Positions 1-5,395 of a stretch of 5,395 nt of DNA are shown here, piece by piece. Both the position numbers and the translations under genes were made by a program. Under the pieces are notes generated by a model. That model had not been told where the DNA came from, did no database searches, and was given only the letters and a program-made list of their open reading frames with translations. The stretch is taken from positions 1 to 5,395 of the forward strand of contig DAOWJU010000334.1 in assembly GCA_030640215.1 (NCBI GenBank). The letters run 5' to 3'. Each line of letters opens with the position of its first letter. Within the stretch, counting starts at the first letter, position 1. The DNA comes from Desulfuromonadales bacterium (GTDB lineage Bacteria > Desulfobacterota > Desulfuromonadia > Desulfuromonadales > BM103).

Positions 1-2064
1 ACTGGAGTGTCTGTTACAAGCATAGGTGGTGGCGGTGTTTCACGGATCGAGGCATCTGGTCGTGTTATGACTCTGGGTGTGGAAGCAGATGGAATCCACG
101 TCGTAAATTTGGCTGGCAGTGACGCGGCAAGCGGTGCAGTGGTTATTAATGCTAATGCGGAGGTTCTGGTAACAGGTGAAGGCTCGACGGCAATCTACGC
201 TGAAAGTTCAGCACAACAACCGGGTGATATATATGTCGCTATTAATGGTGAACAGGTCATTGGCGGCACCGGAAACGGCAGTGGGGTTCAGTTTGTTGCC
301 GGTGCCAGCAACAGTCTGGTGAACCATGGAATGATCGCAACGGCTGACCTTCTCGAGGGTATGGCAATTCTCGGATCCACTGGCAGTGAAATTGTCGACA
401 ACTACGATACGGTTATCGGTAATGTGAATCTGGGTGAGGGTCAGAATGCTTTTAATAACCATCAAGATGCGATGATGTTCGTTGGGCGCACTGTTCACAT
501 TGGGGCTGGCAACGATTTCACAAATGCTGGTCAAATCTCTCTTGGTGGCGCAAATAATTTGTTGACAACTGACTTGACCGGCAACATCGTGCAGACAAGT
601 ACCGGAACCTCCTTTGTAGACCTCGACTTCGATGGTAACCAGGCGGACTTGGTGCAGGCAAGTGGGATTGCTGACTTCAGTGGAACTGTTGAATTGAATA
701 CTTTGAACCCTGCTTCCCTTTTGCCTGGTACGCATAATGTGGCGATTGTCACCGCAGAAGATGGCGTGGTGGATTCGGGCACAGCCTTGGTTGTTCAACC
801 TTCAGCGGTGGTTGGTTATCAGTTGGTGACGCCTGACCCGAGGACTCTGGCTGTAGGTCTCGAAATAGACTTCTCACCTGCTGGTTTAAGTTACAATGAA
901 GGCCGTGTTGGTGATCTCTTCAATACAATGCAGCTTGCTGGTGGCTCTGAGGCCATGGCGCCCTACGTTGTTAAGCTATTCTATCATCCAGATGTTGAGA
1001 GCCTTGCTCTAACTTACGATGCCCTGGTTCCTGATTATTATGACCACTTTACGAGGACTACGCTGGAGGTTGTACAGCAGTCTTCGCAGCCTCTACTGAA
1101 AAGAATGCAGTCTGTTCGTATGGCCGGGAAGATGCCTGTGACAGTTGGTTACCTGAGCAGTAACCTGACCTTGCTTGCTTATAATGGTTCAGATGCTGGC
1201 TTGTCGCAATTGATCGATAATGATGTTCATAAAACGAATGGTATGTGGGTTGTTGCCACGGGGGTCAGGGGCGATCAGGACTCAGATGATGATTTTGATG
1301 GTTTTGATTACAACTCATATGGTGTCACGGCAGGGCTAGATACAATGTTAAACAGTAACGCTCTTGTCGGGATGAGTTTGGGGTACTTCCAAGCAGACCT
1401 TGATGTTGATGACAATCAGGGAAGTGGGGATTTTGATACCTTGTCTGCCTCAATTTATGGGAGCTACTTTACTGATCGCTTTTACCTTGACGGGGTCTTG
1501 TCATATGGGCAGCATGATTATGATAATCACCGAAAGTATGAGGTGTTTTCAGCCCCCAGGCAGGTCCATAGCGATCATGACGGGACATCATGGTCGATCT
1601 ATGGAGAAAGTGGGTACAGTGTTAATTGGGAAGAATGGATTGTCCAGCCTTTTGCCGCTTTGCATTATGTTTACCTTGATGAGGATGGTTTTGAAGAATC
1701 CGGAGCAGGTGCGTTGAGTCTTATTGTAAAGAGTCGCTCTACCGAGTCGCTGGTGTCGGATCTTGGGGCTCGTTTGCTCAGAGGGTTTGAGACCTCATCC
1801 GGGCTTGTCATGCCAGAGTTGAGCGCTTCCTGGAATTATAATTTCGGAATTGATGACAGAATGTTGAGTTCTTCCTTTGCCGGGTACCCTGGTGCTGAGT
1901 TCTCCATCAAAGGTCGTGAAGAAGAGGAAAGTGGTCTTATCCTTGGTGCCGGTCTGAACTTCCTGGGTAAATCCGGAGTGAGCTCTTCACTGAAATACCG
2001 TGAAGAGTTTCGCGATGGCTACACTGTCCATGGGATTATGGGAGAGGTTCGCATGGAGTTTTAA
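1..2064 (+). CDS. Autotransporter (type Va), C-terminal part with complete beta-barrel; 5' end outside window
   Basis: This is the C-terminal part of a type V secretion protein that inserts a beta-barrel in the outer membrane and exposes a passenger outside the cell. The frame is open from the first base, so the GTG at base 7 is probably not the true start; residues below are counted from it. Residues 1-235 are rich in Gly, Asn, Val, Ser and Thr with short strand-like repeats, as in beta-helical passengers. The stretch around 212-230 (ADLVQASGIADFSGTVEL) resembles the pertactin-type end of a passenger. Residues about 290-405 look like the helical linker that precedes the barrel. From about 412 to 685, alternating aromatic/hydrophobic strands (for example YGVTAGLD, LVGMSLGYF, SIYGESGYSV) form the barrel. 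The last residues, VRMEF, end in the Phe typical of outer-membrane barrels recognised by the BAM complex. No catalytic motif is visible in the passenger, so its function is unknown. No signal peptide is visible because the N-terminus is missing. Confidence 0.9.
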   Translation, partial: TGVSVTSIGGGGVSRIEASGRVMTLGVEADGIHVVNLAGSDAASGAVVINANAEVLVTGEGSTAIYAESSAQQPGDIYVAINGEQVIGGTGNGSGVQFVAGASNSLVNHGMIATADLLEGMAILGSTGSEIVDNYDTVIGNVNLGEGQNAFNNHQDAMMFVGRTVHIGAGNDFTNAGQISLGGANNLLTTDLTGNIVQTSTGTSFVDLDFDGNQADLVQASGIADFSGTVELNTLNPASLLPGTHNVAIVTAEDGVVDSGTALVVQPSAVVGYQLVTPDPRTLAVGLEIDFSPAGLSYNEGRVGDLFNTMQLAGGSEAMAPYVVKLFYHPDVESLALTYDALVPDYYDHFTRTTLEVVQQSSQPLLKRMQSVRMAGKMPVTVGYLSSNLTLLAYNGSDAGLSQLIDNDVHKTNGMWVVATGVRGDQDSDDDFDGFDYNSYGVTAGLDTMLNSNALVGMSLGYFQADLDVDDNQGSGDFDTLSASIYGSYFTDRFYLDGVLSYGQHDYDNHRKYEVFSAPRQVHSDHDGTSWSIYGESGYSVNWEEWIVQPFAALHYVYLDEDGFEESGAGALSLIVKSRSTESLVSDLGARLLRGFETSSGLVMPELSASWNYNFGIDDRMLSSSFAGYPGAEFSIKGREEEESGLILGAGLNFLGKSGVSSSLKYREEFRDGYTVHGIMGEVRMEF

Positions 2065-2104
2065 AGAAGGATGAATAGGGATTGTTGCTCCCATAATTCT
2101 GGCC

Positions 2105-2281
2105 TCAAGCTTCTATGCCACTGACATCGGTAAAGACGCCTTTGACCCAGGAGATCATCAAATGACGCACTTTGAATTCGACGGTGGTGTGCGCCGGGTC
2201 TATTTTCCAGGTTGTTGCCAGCGCGAAATGCGGAATCATCACCAACAGGATGACGAGGAATGTTTTTTTGTGAGTAAACAT
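2105..2281 (-). pseudogene. Truncated YceI-family secreted protein, N-terminal remnant
   Basis: The 58-residue product begins with a clear Sec signal peptide: MFTHKK, a hydrophobic core, and a probable ALA cleavage site at residues 20-22. It continues with the start of a YceI domain (TTWKIDPAHTTVEFKVRHL, then ISWVKGVFTDVSG). YceI-like proteins are periplasmic lipocalin-like barrels of about 190 residues that bind isoprenoid-type lipids, so about two thirds of the protein is absent. The frame stops at a TGA three codons after the last recognisable family residue. Neither the same frame nor the alternative frame downstream recovers YceI sequence before the 3' end of the autotransporter gene. 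ATG at 2281 is preferred: it starts the signal peptide cleanly and has GGAG 11 bases upstream. An upstream GTG at 2293 overlaps that GGAG. The remnant keeps a plausible promoter, so a short secreted peptide could still be made, but a folded YceI domain could not. Confidence 0.75.
2107..2116. repeat. Direct repeat, left copy (AAGCTTCTAT)
   Basis: The ten bases AAGCTTCTAT occur here and again, in the same orientation, at 2479-2488. This copy lies exactly at the broken 3' end of the yceI remnant and contains a HindIII site (AAGCTT). Identity stops abruptly on both sides of the ten bases. It could be microhomology from a rearrangement, a ligation or assembly junction, or chance. Confidence 0.5.
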
Positions 2282-2310
2282 AATTGTGAACACTCCGTAA
2301 GTTCGAGGTT

Positions 2311-2339
2311 GTGATAATTACATTGACTGTAATTATGAC
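2311..2339. promoter_or_regulatory. Palindromic operator overlapping the yceI-remnant promoter
   Basis: Two perfect 9-base arms, ATAATTACA (2314-2322) and TGTAATTAT (2328-2336), flank a 5-base spacer TTGAC. Allowing one mismatch, the symmetry extends to 12 bases per arm (2311-2339). On the - strand the palindrome covers the proposed -10 box and the predicted start of transcription, the usual position for a repressor operator. The A/T-rich arms and the even centre-to-centre distance suit a dimeric helix-turn-helix repressor of TetR or MarR type. I do not recognise the motif as belonging to a named regulator, and no regulator gene is in the window. Confidence 0.6.
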
Positions 2340-2361
2340 AGGAACAGTCAGACATTGGCAA
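2332..2361 (-). promoter_or_regulatory. Candidate sigma-70 promoter of the yceI remnant
   Basis: Reading on the - strand, TTGCCA (2356-2361) is followed by an 18-base spacer and CATAAT (2332-2337); each hexamer matches the sigma-70 consensus at five of six positions. Transcription would begin near 2325, giving a leader of about 44 bases before the ATG at 2281. The -10 box lies inside the palindrome at 2311-2339, which suggests repression by whatever binds there. Confidence 0.5.
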
Positions 2362-2446
2362 GTGAGTATAGTGATGAAATTGAATGATGGCCTGTTAAAC
2401 AAGGGCTTTGTCGGGTGAGTTTCTTGAAATATTCCGAAGGCTCAAT

Positions 2447-2477
2447 AAAAAAAGCCCCTGGATAACCAGGGGCTTTT
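2447..2477 (-). terminator. Strong intrinsic terminator of the lipoprotein gene, weakly bidirectional
   Basis: On the - strand, 12-base arms AAAAGCCCCTGG and CCAGGGGCTTTT enclose a 4-base loop, TTAT, and the transcript ends in a run of seven U. The hairpin begins 24 bases after the stop codon of the lipoprotein gene, as expected for a rho-independent terminator. On the + strand the same hairpin is followed by only four U, so it could also stop read-through from the autotransporter, though less efficiently. Confidence 0.92.
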
Positions 2478-2478
2478 G

Positions 2479-2488
2479 AAGCTTCTAT
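2479..2488. repeat. Direct repeat, right copy (AAGCTTCTAT)
   Basis: Second copy of the ten bases found at 2107-2116, lying between the lipoprotein stop codon and its terminator and again containing a HindIII site. Together the copies bracket a 372-base-offset segment that carries the yceI remnant, its promoter and operator, and the terminator. Confidence 0.5.
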
Positions 2489-2500
2489 TTGTATATCTTG

Positions 2501-3271
2501 TTATTCTACAGTGACTTCAGCATCTTCAATAATAACGTCATAGGCATAACCGTAACCGAAGTCCTTATCAATAACCAGAACGCCACTGATGACAACGGTG
2601 TCGCCTTTCTTGGCCATGGCGCTGGTGGTGACGGTCAGGTCATTGGTGCCGGCAGCACCGGTGCCATCCTGAAGATGGATCCAGTTCTTGCTCATGATCT
2701 CAGGGGTGAATTTTACCACCTTGCCACGAACTTTTACCTGTTTTCCCGCCAGATCGGCTTTCTTGGCAAAAAGGTCTGCTACGGTCTGGCCGCCTTCTGC
2801 AACGGCAATCCCGGAGAGGTCGACGTCGGTCGTTTCAACGACGGTTTTGCCACCGTCTGTTGGGGGGTGATCTGCAGGCATCTCGCCGCTCAGGTTCTCT
2901 GCGCCGCCAACCAGAACGGAGGGCACGAAGTAAACCAGGTCAAAGGTGCGATCGAGGGTCTTGCTGTGGTAATCAGGCATTGGCATCCCCTCAGGGACAA
3001 CAACATCATCACCAACTTTGGCAGCAAACTGAGGCGCTGCGGCCCAGAAGGTCTCACTGCCTGTATCGACCTGGATGTAGGTGTAACCAGCGGCATCTAT
3101 GGTCTCAAGGACTTTACCCGTTTTGCCCGGAGCCGATTCTTGTACTGGCGGAGCAGGTTGCGCAGAAGGCTTGGCGGTTTCAGTCTTGGGAGCCGGGGTG
3201 TCTTCGCCGCAGCCAGCGAGCAGAGAGAGGGAAAAAATGGCGATGCAGAAAATGGTCATCAGTCGTTTCAC
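2501..3271 (-). CDS. Outer-membrane-type lipoprotein with NrfJ-like and OB-fold domains
   Basis: The product is 256 residues. Its N-terminus has a lipoprotein signal: MKRLM, a hydrophobic segment, and a lipobox LLAGC with Cys21 as the lipidated residue. Residue +2 is Gly rather than Asp, which favours sorting to the outer membrane. A Pro/Ala/Lys/Glu-rich tether covers about 22-48. Residues 50-117 match a small domain seen in NrfJ-related proteins (GKVLETIDAAGYTYIQVDTG, FWAAAP, EGMPMPDYHSKTLDRTFD). A linker with MPADHPPTDGG follows at 131-141. Residues about 163-255 look like a periplasmic OB-fold (VKVRGKVVKFTP, NWIHLQDGTG, GDTVVISGVLVIDKDFG). Databases often label such proteins nucleic-acid or DNA binding because of the fold; a surface lipoprotein makes that role doubtful, and the true ligand is unknown. 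The GTG start is chosen because it has GGAGGA seven bases upstream and begins directly at the signal peptide. The frame continues 38 codons upstream only as a non-conserved extension. Confidence 0.85.
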   Translation of the reverse strand: MKRLMTIFCIAIFSLSLLAGCGEDTPAPKTETAKPSAQPAPPVQESAPGKTGKVLETIDAAGYTYIQVDTGSETFWAAAPQFAAKVGDDVVVPEGMPMPDYHSKTLDRTFDLVYFVPSVLVGGAENLSGEMPADHPPTDGGKTVVETTDVDLSGIAVAEGGQTVADLFAKKADLAGKQVKVRGKVVKFTPEIMSKNWIHLQDGTGAAGTNDLTVTTSAMAKKGDTVVISGVLVIDKDFGYGYAYDVIIEDAEVTVE

Positions 3272-3278
3272 GGGTAAA

Positions 3279-3284
3279 TCCTCC
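3279..3284 (-). promoter_or_regulatory. Shine-Dalgarno site fixing the GTG start of the lipoprotein
   Basis: GGAGGA on the - strand lies seven bases before the GTG at 3271. It is a near-perfect ribosome binding site and decides against the upstream ATG at 3385, which would put 38 extra residues before the lipoprotein signal. Confidence 0.85.
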
Positions 3285-3344
3285 GATCGTTTAAATTTTG
3301 GGCGGAATGCCCTGCTAAATTTATTCTGAATATTTTTAACACCA

Positions 3345-3350
3345 ATTATA
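3345..3350 (-). promoter_or_regulatory. Possible -10 box upstream of the lipoprotein gene
   Basis: A perfect TATAAT occurs on the - strand in the A/T-rich 113-base gap between malQ and the lipoprotein gene, which would give a leader of about 66 bases. I see no convincing -35 hexamer at 16-18 bases, so this is either an activator-dependent promoter or chance in an A/T-rich stretch. No intrinsic terminator is obvious after malQ, so read-through from malQ is also possible. Confidence 0.3.
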
Positions 3351-3384
3351 ATTAATAACACAATAGGTAAGAGTACAGCAAGCA

Positions 3385-4887
3385 CTACTGCCTGCCTACT
3401 GCTTGATGAGCGCGGTGGTACTTTTCGGTCAGTTTACGCAGGCGCTCAGCCAATTCGTCGGTCAGTTCACCTGACGTCATTTGCCACTCCCAGTTGCCAG
3501 TTGCAGACCCTGGCGTATTGAAACGTGCTTCTTTGCCGAGACTGAGGAGGTCCTGACAGGGGATAATAGAAAGATCGGCTACGCTCGCCATGGCCAGTCG
3601 GATTAGTTCCCAGGGCATTTCCGGGCGCCTTGTTCCGAGATAGTCACGAACCCGGTCTTTTTGCTCCTTATTGAGGCCTTGCCACCAACCCAGGCTGGTG
3701 TCGTTGTCGTGAGTGCCGGTATAGACCACGCTGTTGGCAGTATGATTCTCTGGCAGGTAAGGGTTGTCCGGGCCGGAATCGAAAGCAAAGTGCAGGATTT
3801 TCATGCCCGGAAAGCCGAAGTCGTCACGCAGCTTTTCAACCTCTGGAGTGATGACTCCAAGATCTTCGGCAATGATCGGCAAATCAGTTCTCTGTGCAAC
3901 CAGCTTCTCAAAGAGCGCGCGTCCCGGCACTTCTTCCCAGCGGCCATTGATGGCTGTTTCTTCCGCGGCCGGAATAGACCAGCAGGCCTGGAAACCACGA
4001 AAATGGTCAATCCGGACCATGTCGCTACTCTGTAATTGACTCTCGAATCGTCTTAACCACCAATGGTAATCTTCTTCTGCCAGTCGGTCCCAGCGATAGA
4101 GCGGGTTGCCCCAACGTTGGCCGGTTGCGCTGAAATAGTCTGGTGGTACACCGGCAATGACCGTCGCCCGTCCCTGATCATCAAGTTGGAATAGCTGCTG
4201 GTTGGCCCAGACATCGGCAGAATCGTAGGCAACGAAGATCGGGATATCACCAAAAATCCGGATGCCGTTCTGGTTGGCGTATCTTTTCAGGCCGTGCCAC
4301 TGTTCAGCAAAAATGAATTGTTGGTACTTGTGGAGGAGACAGCTCTCGGCAAGTTTTTTTTGCCAGTGCTGCAATGCTTGTGGTTGTCGTGTGCGGAGAG
4401 CCTCTGGCCACTCAACCCACGCTTGCTGGTCAAATAACTCTCGCAGGGCCATGAAGAGGCTGAAATCTTCGAGCCAGTCTGATTCTTCATGACAGAAGTT
4501 ATCGAAAGCTGCTTTTCTTGTCTCTGTCGCTTGCCTGAAGAACTGTTGACCCGCGTCCAGAAGCACGGCGTCTTTCACACTATGCGTCTGACTGAAATCA
4601 ACCTCGGTGCTTTGCTCTATAGCGGTGTCGAGACGAGTAGGGTCAAGGTCTCCGCAATCAACCAGTTGTTGCAAGTCAATCAGAACCGGATTGCCGGCAA
4701 AGGCCGAGAGGGCATTGTATGGGGAGTGTCCGTACCCGGTTGGGCCGAGCGGCAGAATCTGCCAGACGGATTGCCCTGCTCTGGTCAGAAAGTCGATAAA
4801 AAGACGGGCTTCTTTGCCGAGATCACCAACCTTGAATGAACTCGGCAGGGCTGTTGGGTGTAGCAGAATACCGCTTGCTCGTTGCAT
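3385..4887 (-). CDS. malQ: 4-alpha-glucanotransferase (amylomaltase, GH77)
   Basis: This cytoplasmic enzyme transfers alpha-1,4-glucan segments between maltodextrins, releasing glucose, in maltodextrin and glycogen metabolism. The 500-residue product has the length of the short amylomaltase class and appears intact. The N-terminus (ASGILLHPTALPS, then YGHSPYNALSAFAGNP at 52-67) is typical of GH77. Conserved motifs follow in order: GDIPIFVAYDSADVWA (213-228), VRIDHFRGF (291-299) with nucleophile Asp294, IIAEDLGVITPEVE (338-351) with acid/base Glu341, and YTGTHDNDTSLGWW (389-402) with Asp394, matching the third catalytic acid. NTPGSATGNWEW near 457-468 is the usual C-terminal signature. The ATG at 4887 is chosen because it begins the conserved sequence and has AGGAG six bases upstream; the frame extends 48 codons further without family similarity. 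It is divergent from the gene at 5102, and no glycogen or maltose genes are visible nearby. Confidence 0.96.
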   Translation of the reverse strand: MQRASGILLHPTALPSSFKVGDLGKEARLFIDFLTRAGQSVWQILPLGPTGYGHSPYNALSAFAGNPVLIDLQQLVDCGDLDPTRLDTAIEQSTEVDFSQTHSVKDAVLLDAGQQFFRQATETRKAAFDNFCHEESDWLEDFSLFMALRELFDQQAWVEWPEALRTRQPQALQHWQKKLAESCLLHKYQQFIFAEQWHGLKRYANQNGIRIFGDIPIFVAYDSADVWANQQLFQLDDQGRATVIAGVPPDYFSATGQRWGNPLYRWDRLAEEDYHWWLRRFESQLQSSDMVRIDHFRGFQACWSIPAAEETAINGRWEEVPGRALFEKLVAQRTDLPIIAEDLGVITPEVEKLRDDFGFPGMKILHFAFDSGPDNPYLPENHTANSVVYTGTHDNDTSLGWWQGLNKEQKDRVRDYLGTRRPEMPWELIRLAMASVADLSIIPCQDLLSLGKEARFNTPGSATGNWEWQMTSGELTDELAERLRKLTEKYHRAHQAVGRQ

Positions 4888-4893
4888 AGACTT

Positions 4894-4898
4894 CTCCT
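4894..4898 (-). promoter_or_regulatory. Shine-Dalgarno site fixing the malQ start
   Basis: AGGAG on the - strand, six bases before the ATG at 4887, supports the 500-residue form of MalQ and argues against the longer frame that begins at 5031. Confidence 0.8.
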
Positions 4899-4906
4899 GT
4901 GAGCGA

Positions 4907-4934
4907 ATTATGCCACAGGGAAACGTCTGGACAA
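4907..4934 (-). promoter_or_regulatory. Candidate malQ promoter
   Basis: On the - strand TTGTCC (4929-4934), a 16-base spacer and CATAAT (4907-4912) form a moderate sigma-70 match (four and five of six). Transcription would start near 4900, leaving a very short leader that contains the AGGAG site. No operator-like palindrome is evident around it. Confidence 0.4.
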
Positions 4935-4997
4935 GCAGAAAAATTGCCCCAAACTGATCTTGATAAAAAGCATGGGGATGCGGAAAGCTTATGACTC

Positions 4998-5026
4998 TTG
5001 GTACTTTACGAGAATTGTTGTATATT
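4998..5026 (+). promoter_or_regulatory. Candidate promoter of the sensor-like gene at 5102
   Basis: TTGGTA (4998-5003) is separated by 17 bases from TATATT (5021-5026), matching the sigma-70 hexamers at four and five positions. The predicted start near 5033 gives a leader of about 69 bases. The leader contains a weak five-base inverted repeat (CCGGA at 5049-5053, TCCGG at 5066-5070) followed by four T. Confidence 0.4.
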
Positions 5027-5101
5027 GCCAATCATGTGTTAGTTTCTTCCGGATCGGTTGTTTGTTCCGGTTTTATGGATTTGTGACCAACGGGTTTCTG
5101 T

Positions 5102-5395
5102 ATGCTGCGCATCAAGCTGCTTCGCAATCTTCTGATTCTTTCCCTGGCAATTACCATCTTTTTGCCAGGCCATGAATATTTTGTCCTCCATCCTGCTTAC
5201 AACAAACTGTTGACCGAAGAGACTGAGAGTGAAGCGGTTCGCTATGCCAGTTACATGGTGCGAACACTCGGCCTGGAAAACCAGTTCCTGACCTGGGATC
5301 GACTTCCTGAAGGTGTGGAAAATAGCCTGCAGCCGGTGAGCAGAGACAAACAGTTACTCAAACTTCGCATCTTCTCGGCGCGGGGCGAGATTATC
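5102..5395 (+). CDS. Membrane-anchored sensor-like protein, N-terminal 98 residues; 3' end outside window
   Basis: The frame opens at ATG 5102, the first start after an in-frame TGA at 5084-5086, and stays open to the last base. The product begins MLRIKLLRNLLILSLAITIF, a short basic N-terminus followed by a hydrophobic segment (about residues 8-22) that is probably an uncleaved membrane anchor. A mostly charged, helical-looking segment follows (about 30-60, including LLTEETESEAVRYASYMV). The part from about 66 to 98 (RLPEGVENSLQPVSRDKQLLKLRIFSARGEII) resembles the periplasmic sensor region of histidine kinases and diguanylate cyclases, where a mixed alpha/beta input domain sits between two membrane helices. 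The output domain lies beyond the window, so the class cannot be decided. The ribosome binding site is weak (ACGGG about 7 bases upstream). It is divergent from malQ, but this does not show a link in function. Confidence 0.7.
   Translation, partial: MLRIKLLRNLLILSLAITIFLPGHEYFVLHPAYNKLLTEETESEAVRYASYMVRTLGLENQFLTWDRLPEGVENSLQPVSRDKQLLKLRIFSARGEII

Noticed and set aside
2077..2091. Hairpin GGGA/TCCC after the autotransporter stop
   Set aside because: Only four base pairs and no following U-run, so it is not a credible terminator.
2061..2402. 113-codon - strand frame across the yceI region
   Set aside because: It is out of frame with the YceI sequence, has unlikely composition and no ribosome binding site of note.
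2489..3277. Long + strand open frame opposite the lipoprotein gene
   Set aside because: It is the antisense shadow of a well-supported gene with lipobox, ribosome binding site and terminator; its translation has no family character.
3306..3318. GGGC/GCCC hairpin in the malQ-lipoprotein gap as malQ terminator
   Set aside because: The four-base stem is followed on the - strand by A's rather than a U-run.
3272..3385. 38-residue hydrophobic N-terminal extension of the lipoprotein
   Set aside because: The GTG at 3271 has an excellent GGAGGA site and starts directly at the lipoprotein signal; the extension would bury that signal.
4888..5031. 48-residue N-terminal extension of MalQ
   Set aside because: It has no GH77 similarity and overlaps the candidate malQ promoter; ATG 4887 has AGGAG at good spacing.
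5047..5074. CCGGA/TCCGG inverted repeat with TTTT in the leader of the gene at 5102, considered as an attenuator or riboswitch
   Set aside because: The stem is five pairs with a 12-base loop, and no conserved riboswitch core (for example of the c-di-GMP class) is visible.

Overview
The window is a piece of a Gram-negative bacterial chromosome with G+C near 50% by eye. A beta-barrel autotransporter, an outer-membrane-type lipoprotein and a YceI-type secreted protein together require a diderm cell. The two-domain NrfJ-like/OB-fold lipoprotein and the short form of 4-alpha-glucanotransferase resemble proteins I associate with Desulfuromonadales-like (deltaproteobacterial) anaerobes. That assignment is an inference from remembered family likeness, not a search result.

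Layout from left to right. (1) 1-2064, + strand: the C-terminal 687 codons of an autotransporter, cut by the left window edge, with the end of a passenger, a linker and a complete barrel ending in Phe. (2) 2065-2500: a region with no complete gene. It holds the first 58 codons of a yceI-like gene on the - strand, with signal peptide, a plausible promoter and a striking palindromic operator, but with the rest of the gene missing. A strong terminator for the next gene lies at 2447-2477. (3) 2501-3271, - strand: a lipoprotein with an NrfJ-like domain and a periplasmic OB-fold domain. (4) 3385-4887, - strand: malQ, an apparently intact GH77 4-alpha-glucanotransferase. (5) 4888-5101: a divergent intergenic region with candidate promoters in both directions. 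(6) 5102-5395, + strand: the start of a membrane-anchored protein with a periplasmic sensor-like segment, cut by the right edge.

The genes do not form an obvious pathway. malQ would rearrange alpha-1,4-glucans in the cytoplasm, while the other products are envelope proteins. malQ and the lipoprotein gene share a strand and are 113 bases apart, so they could be partly co-transcribed, but a -10-like element in the gap allows separate expression. I see no previously undescribed system. The parts most worth a second look are the abrupt end of the yceI remnant at a 10-base direct repeat containing a HindIII site, and the palindrome over its promoter.
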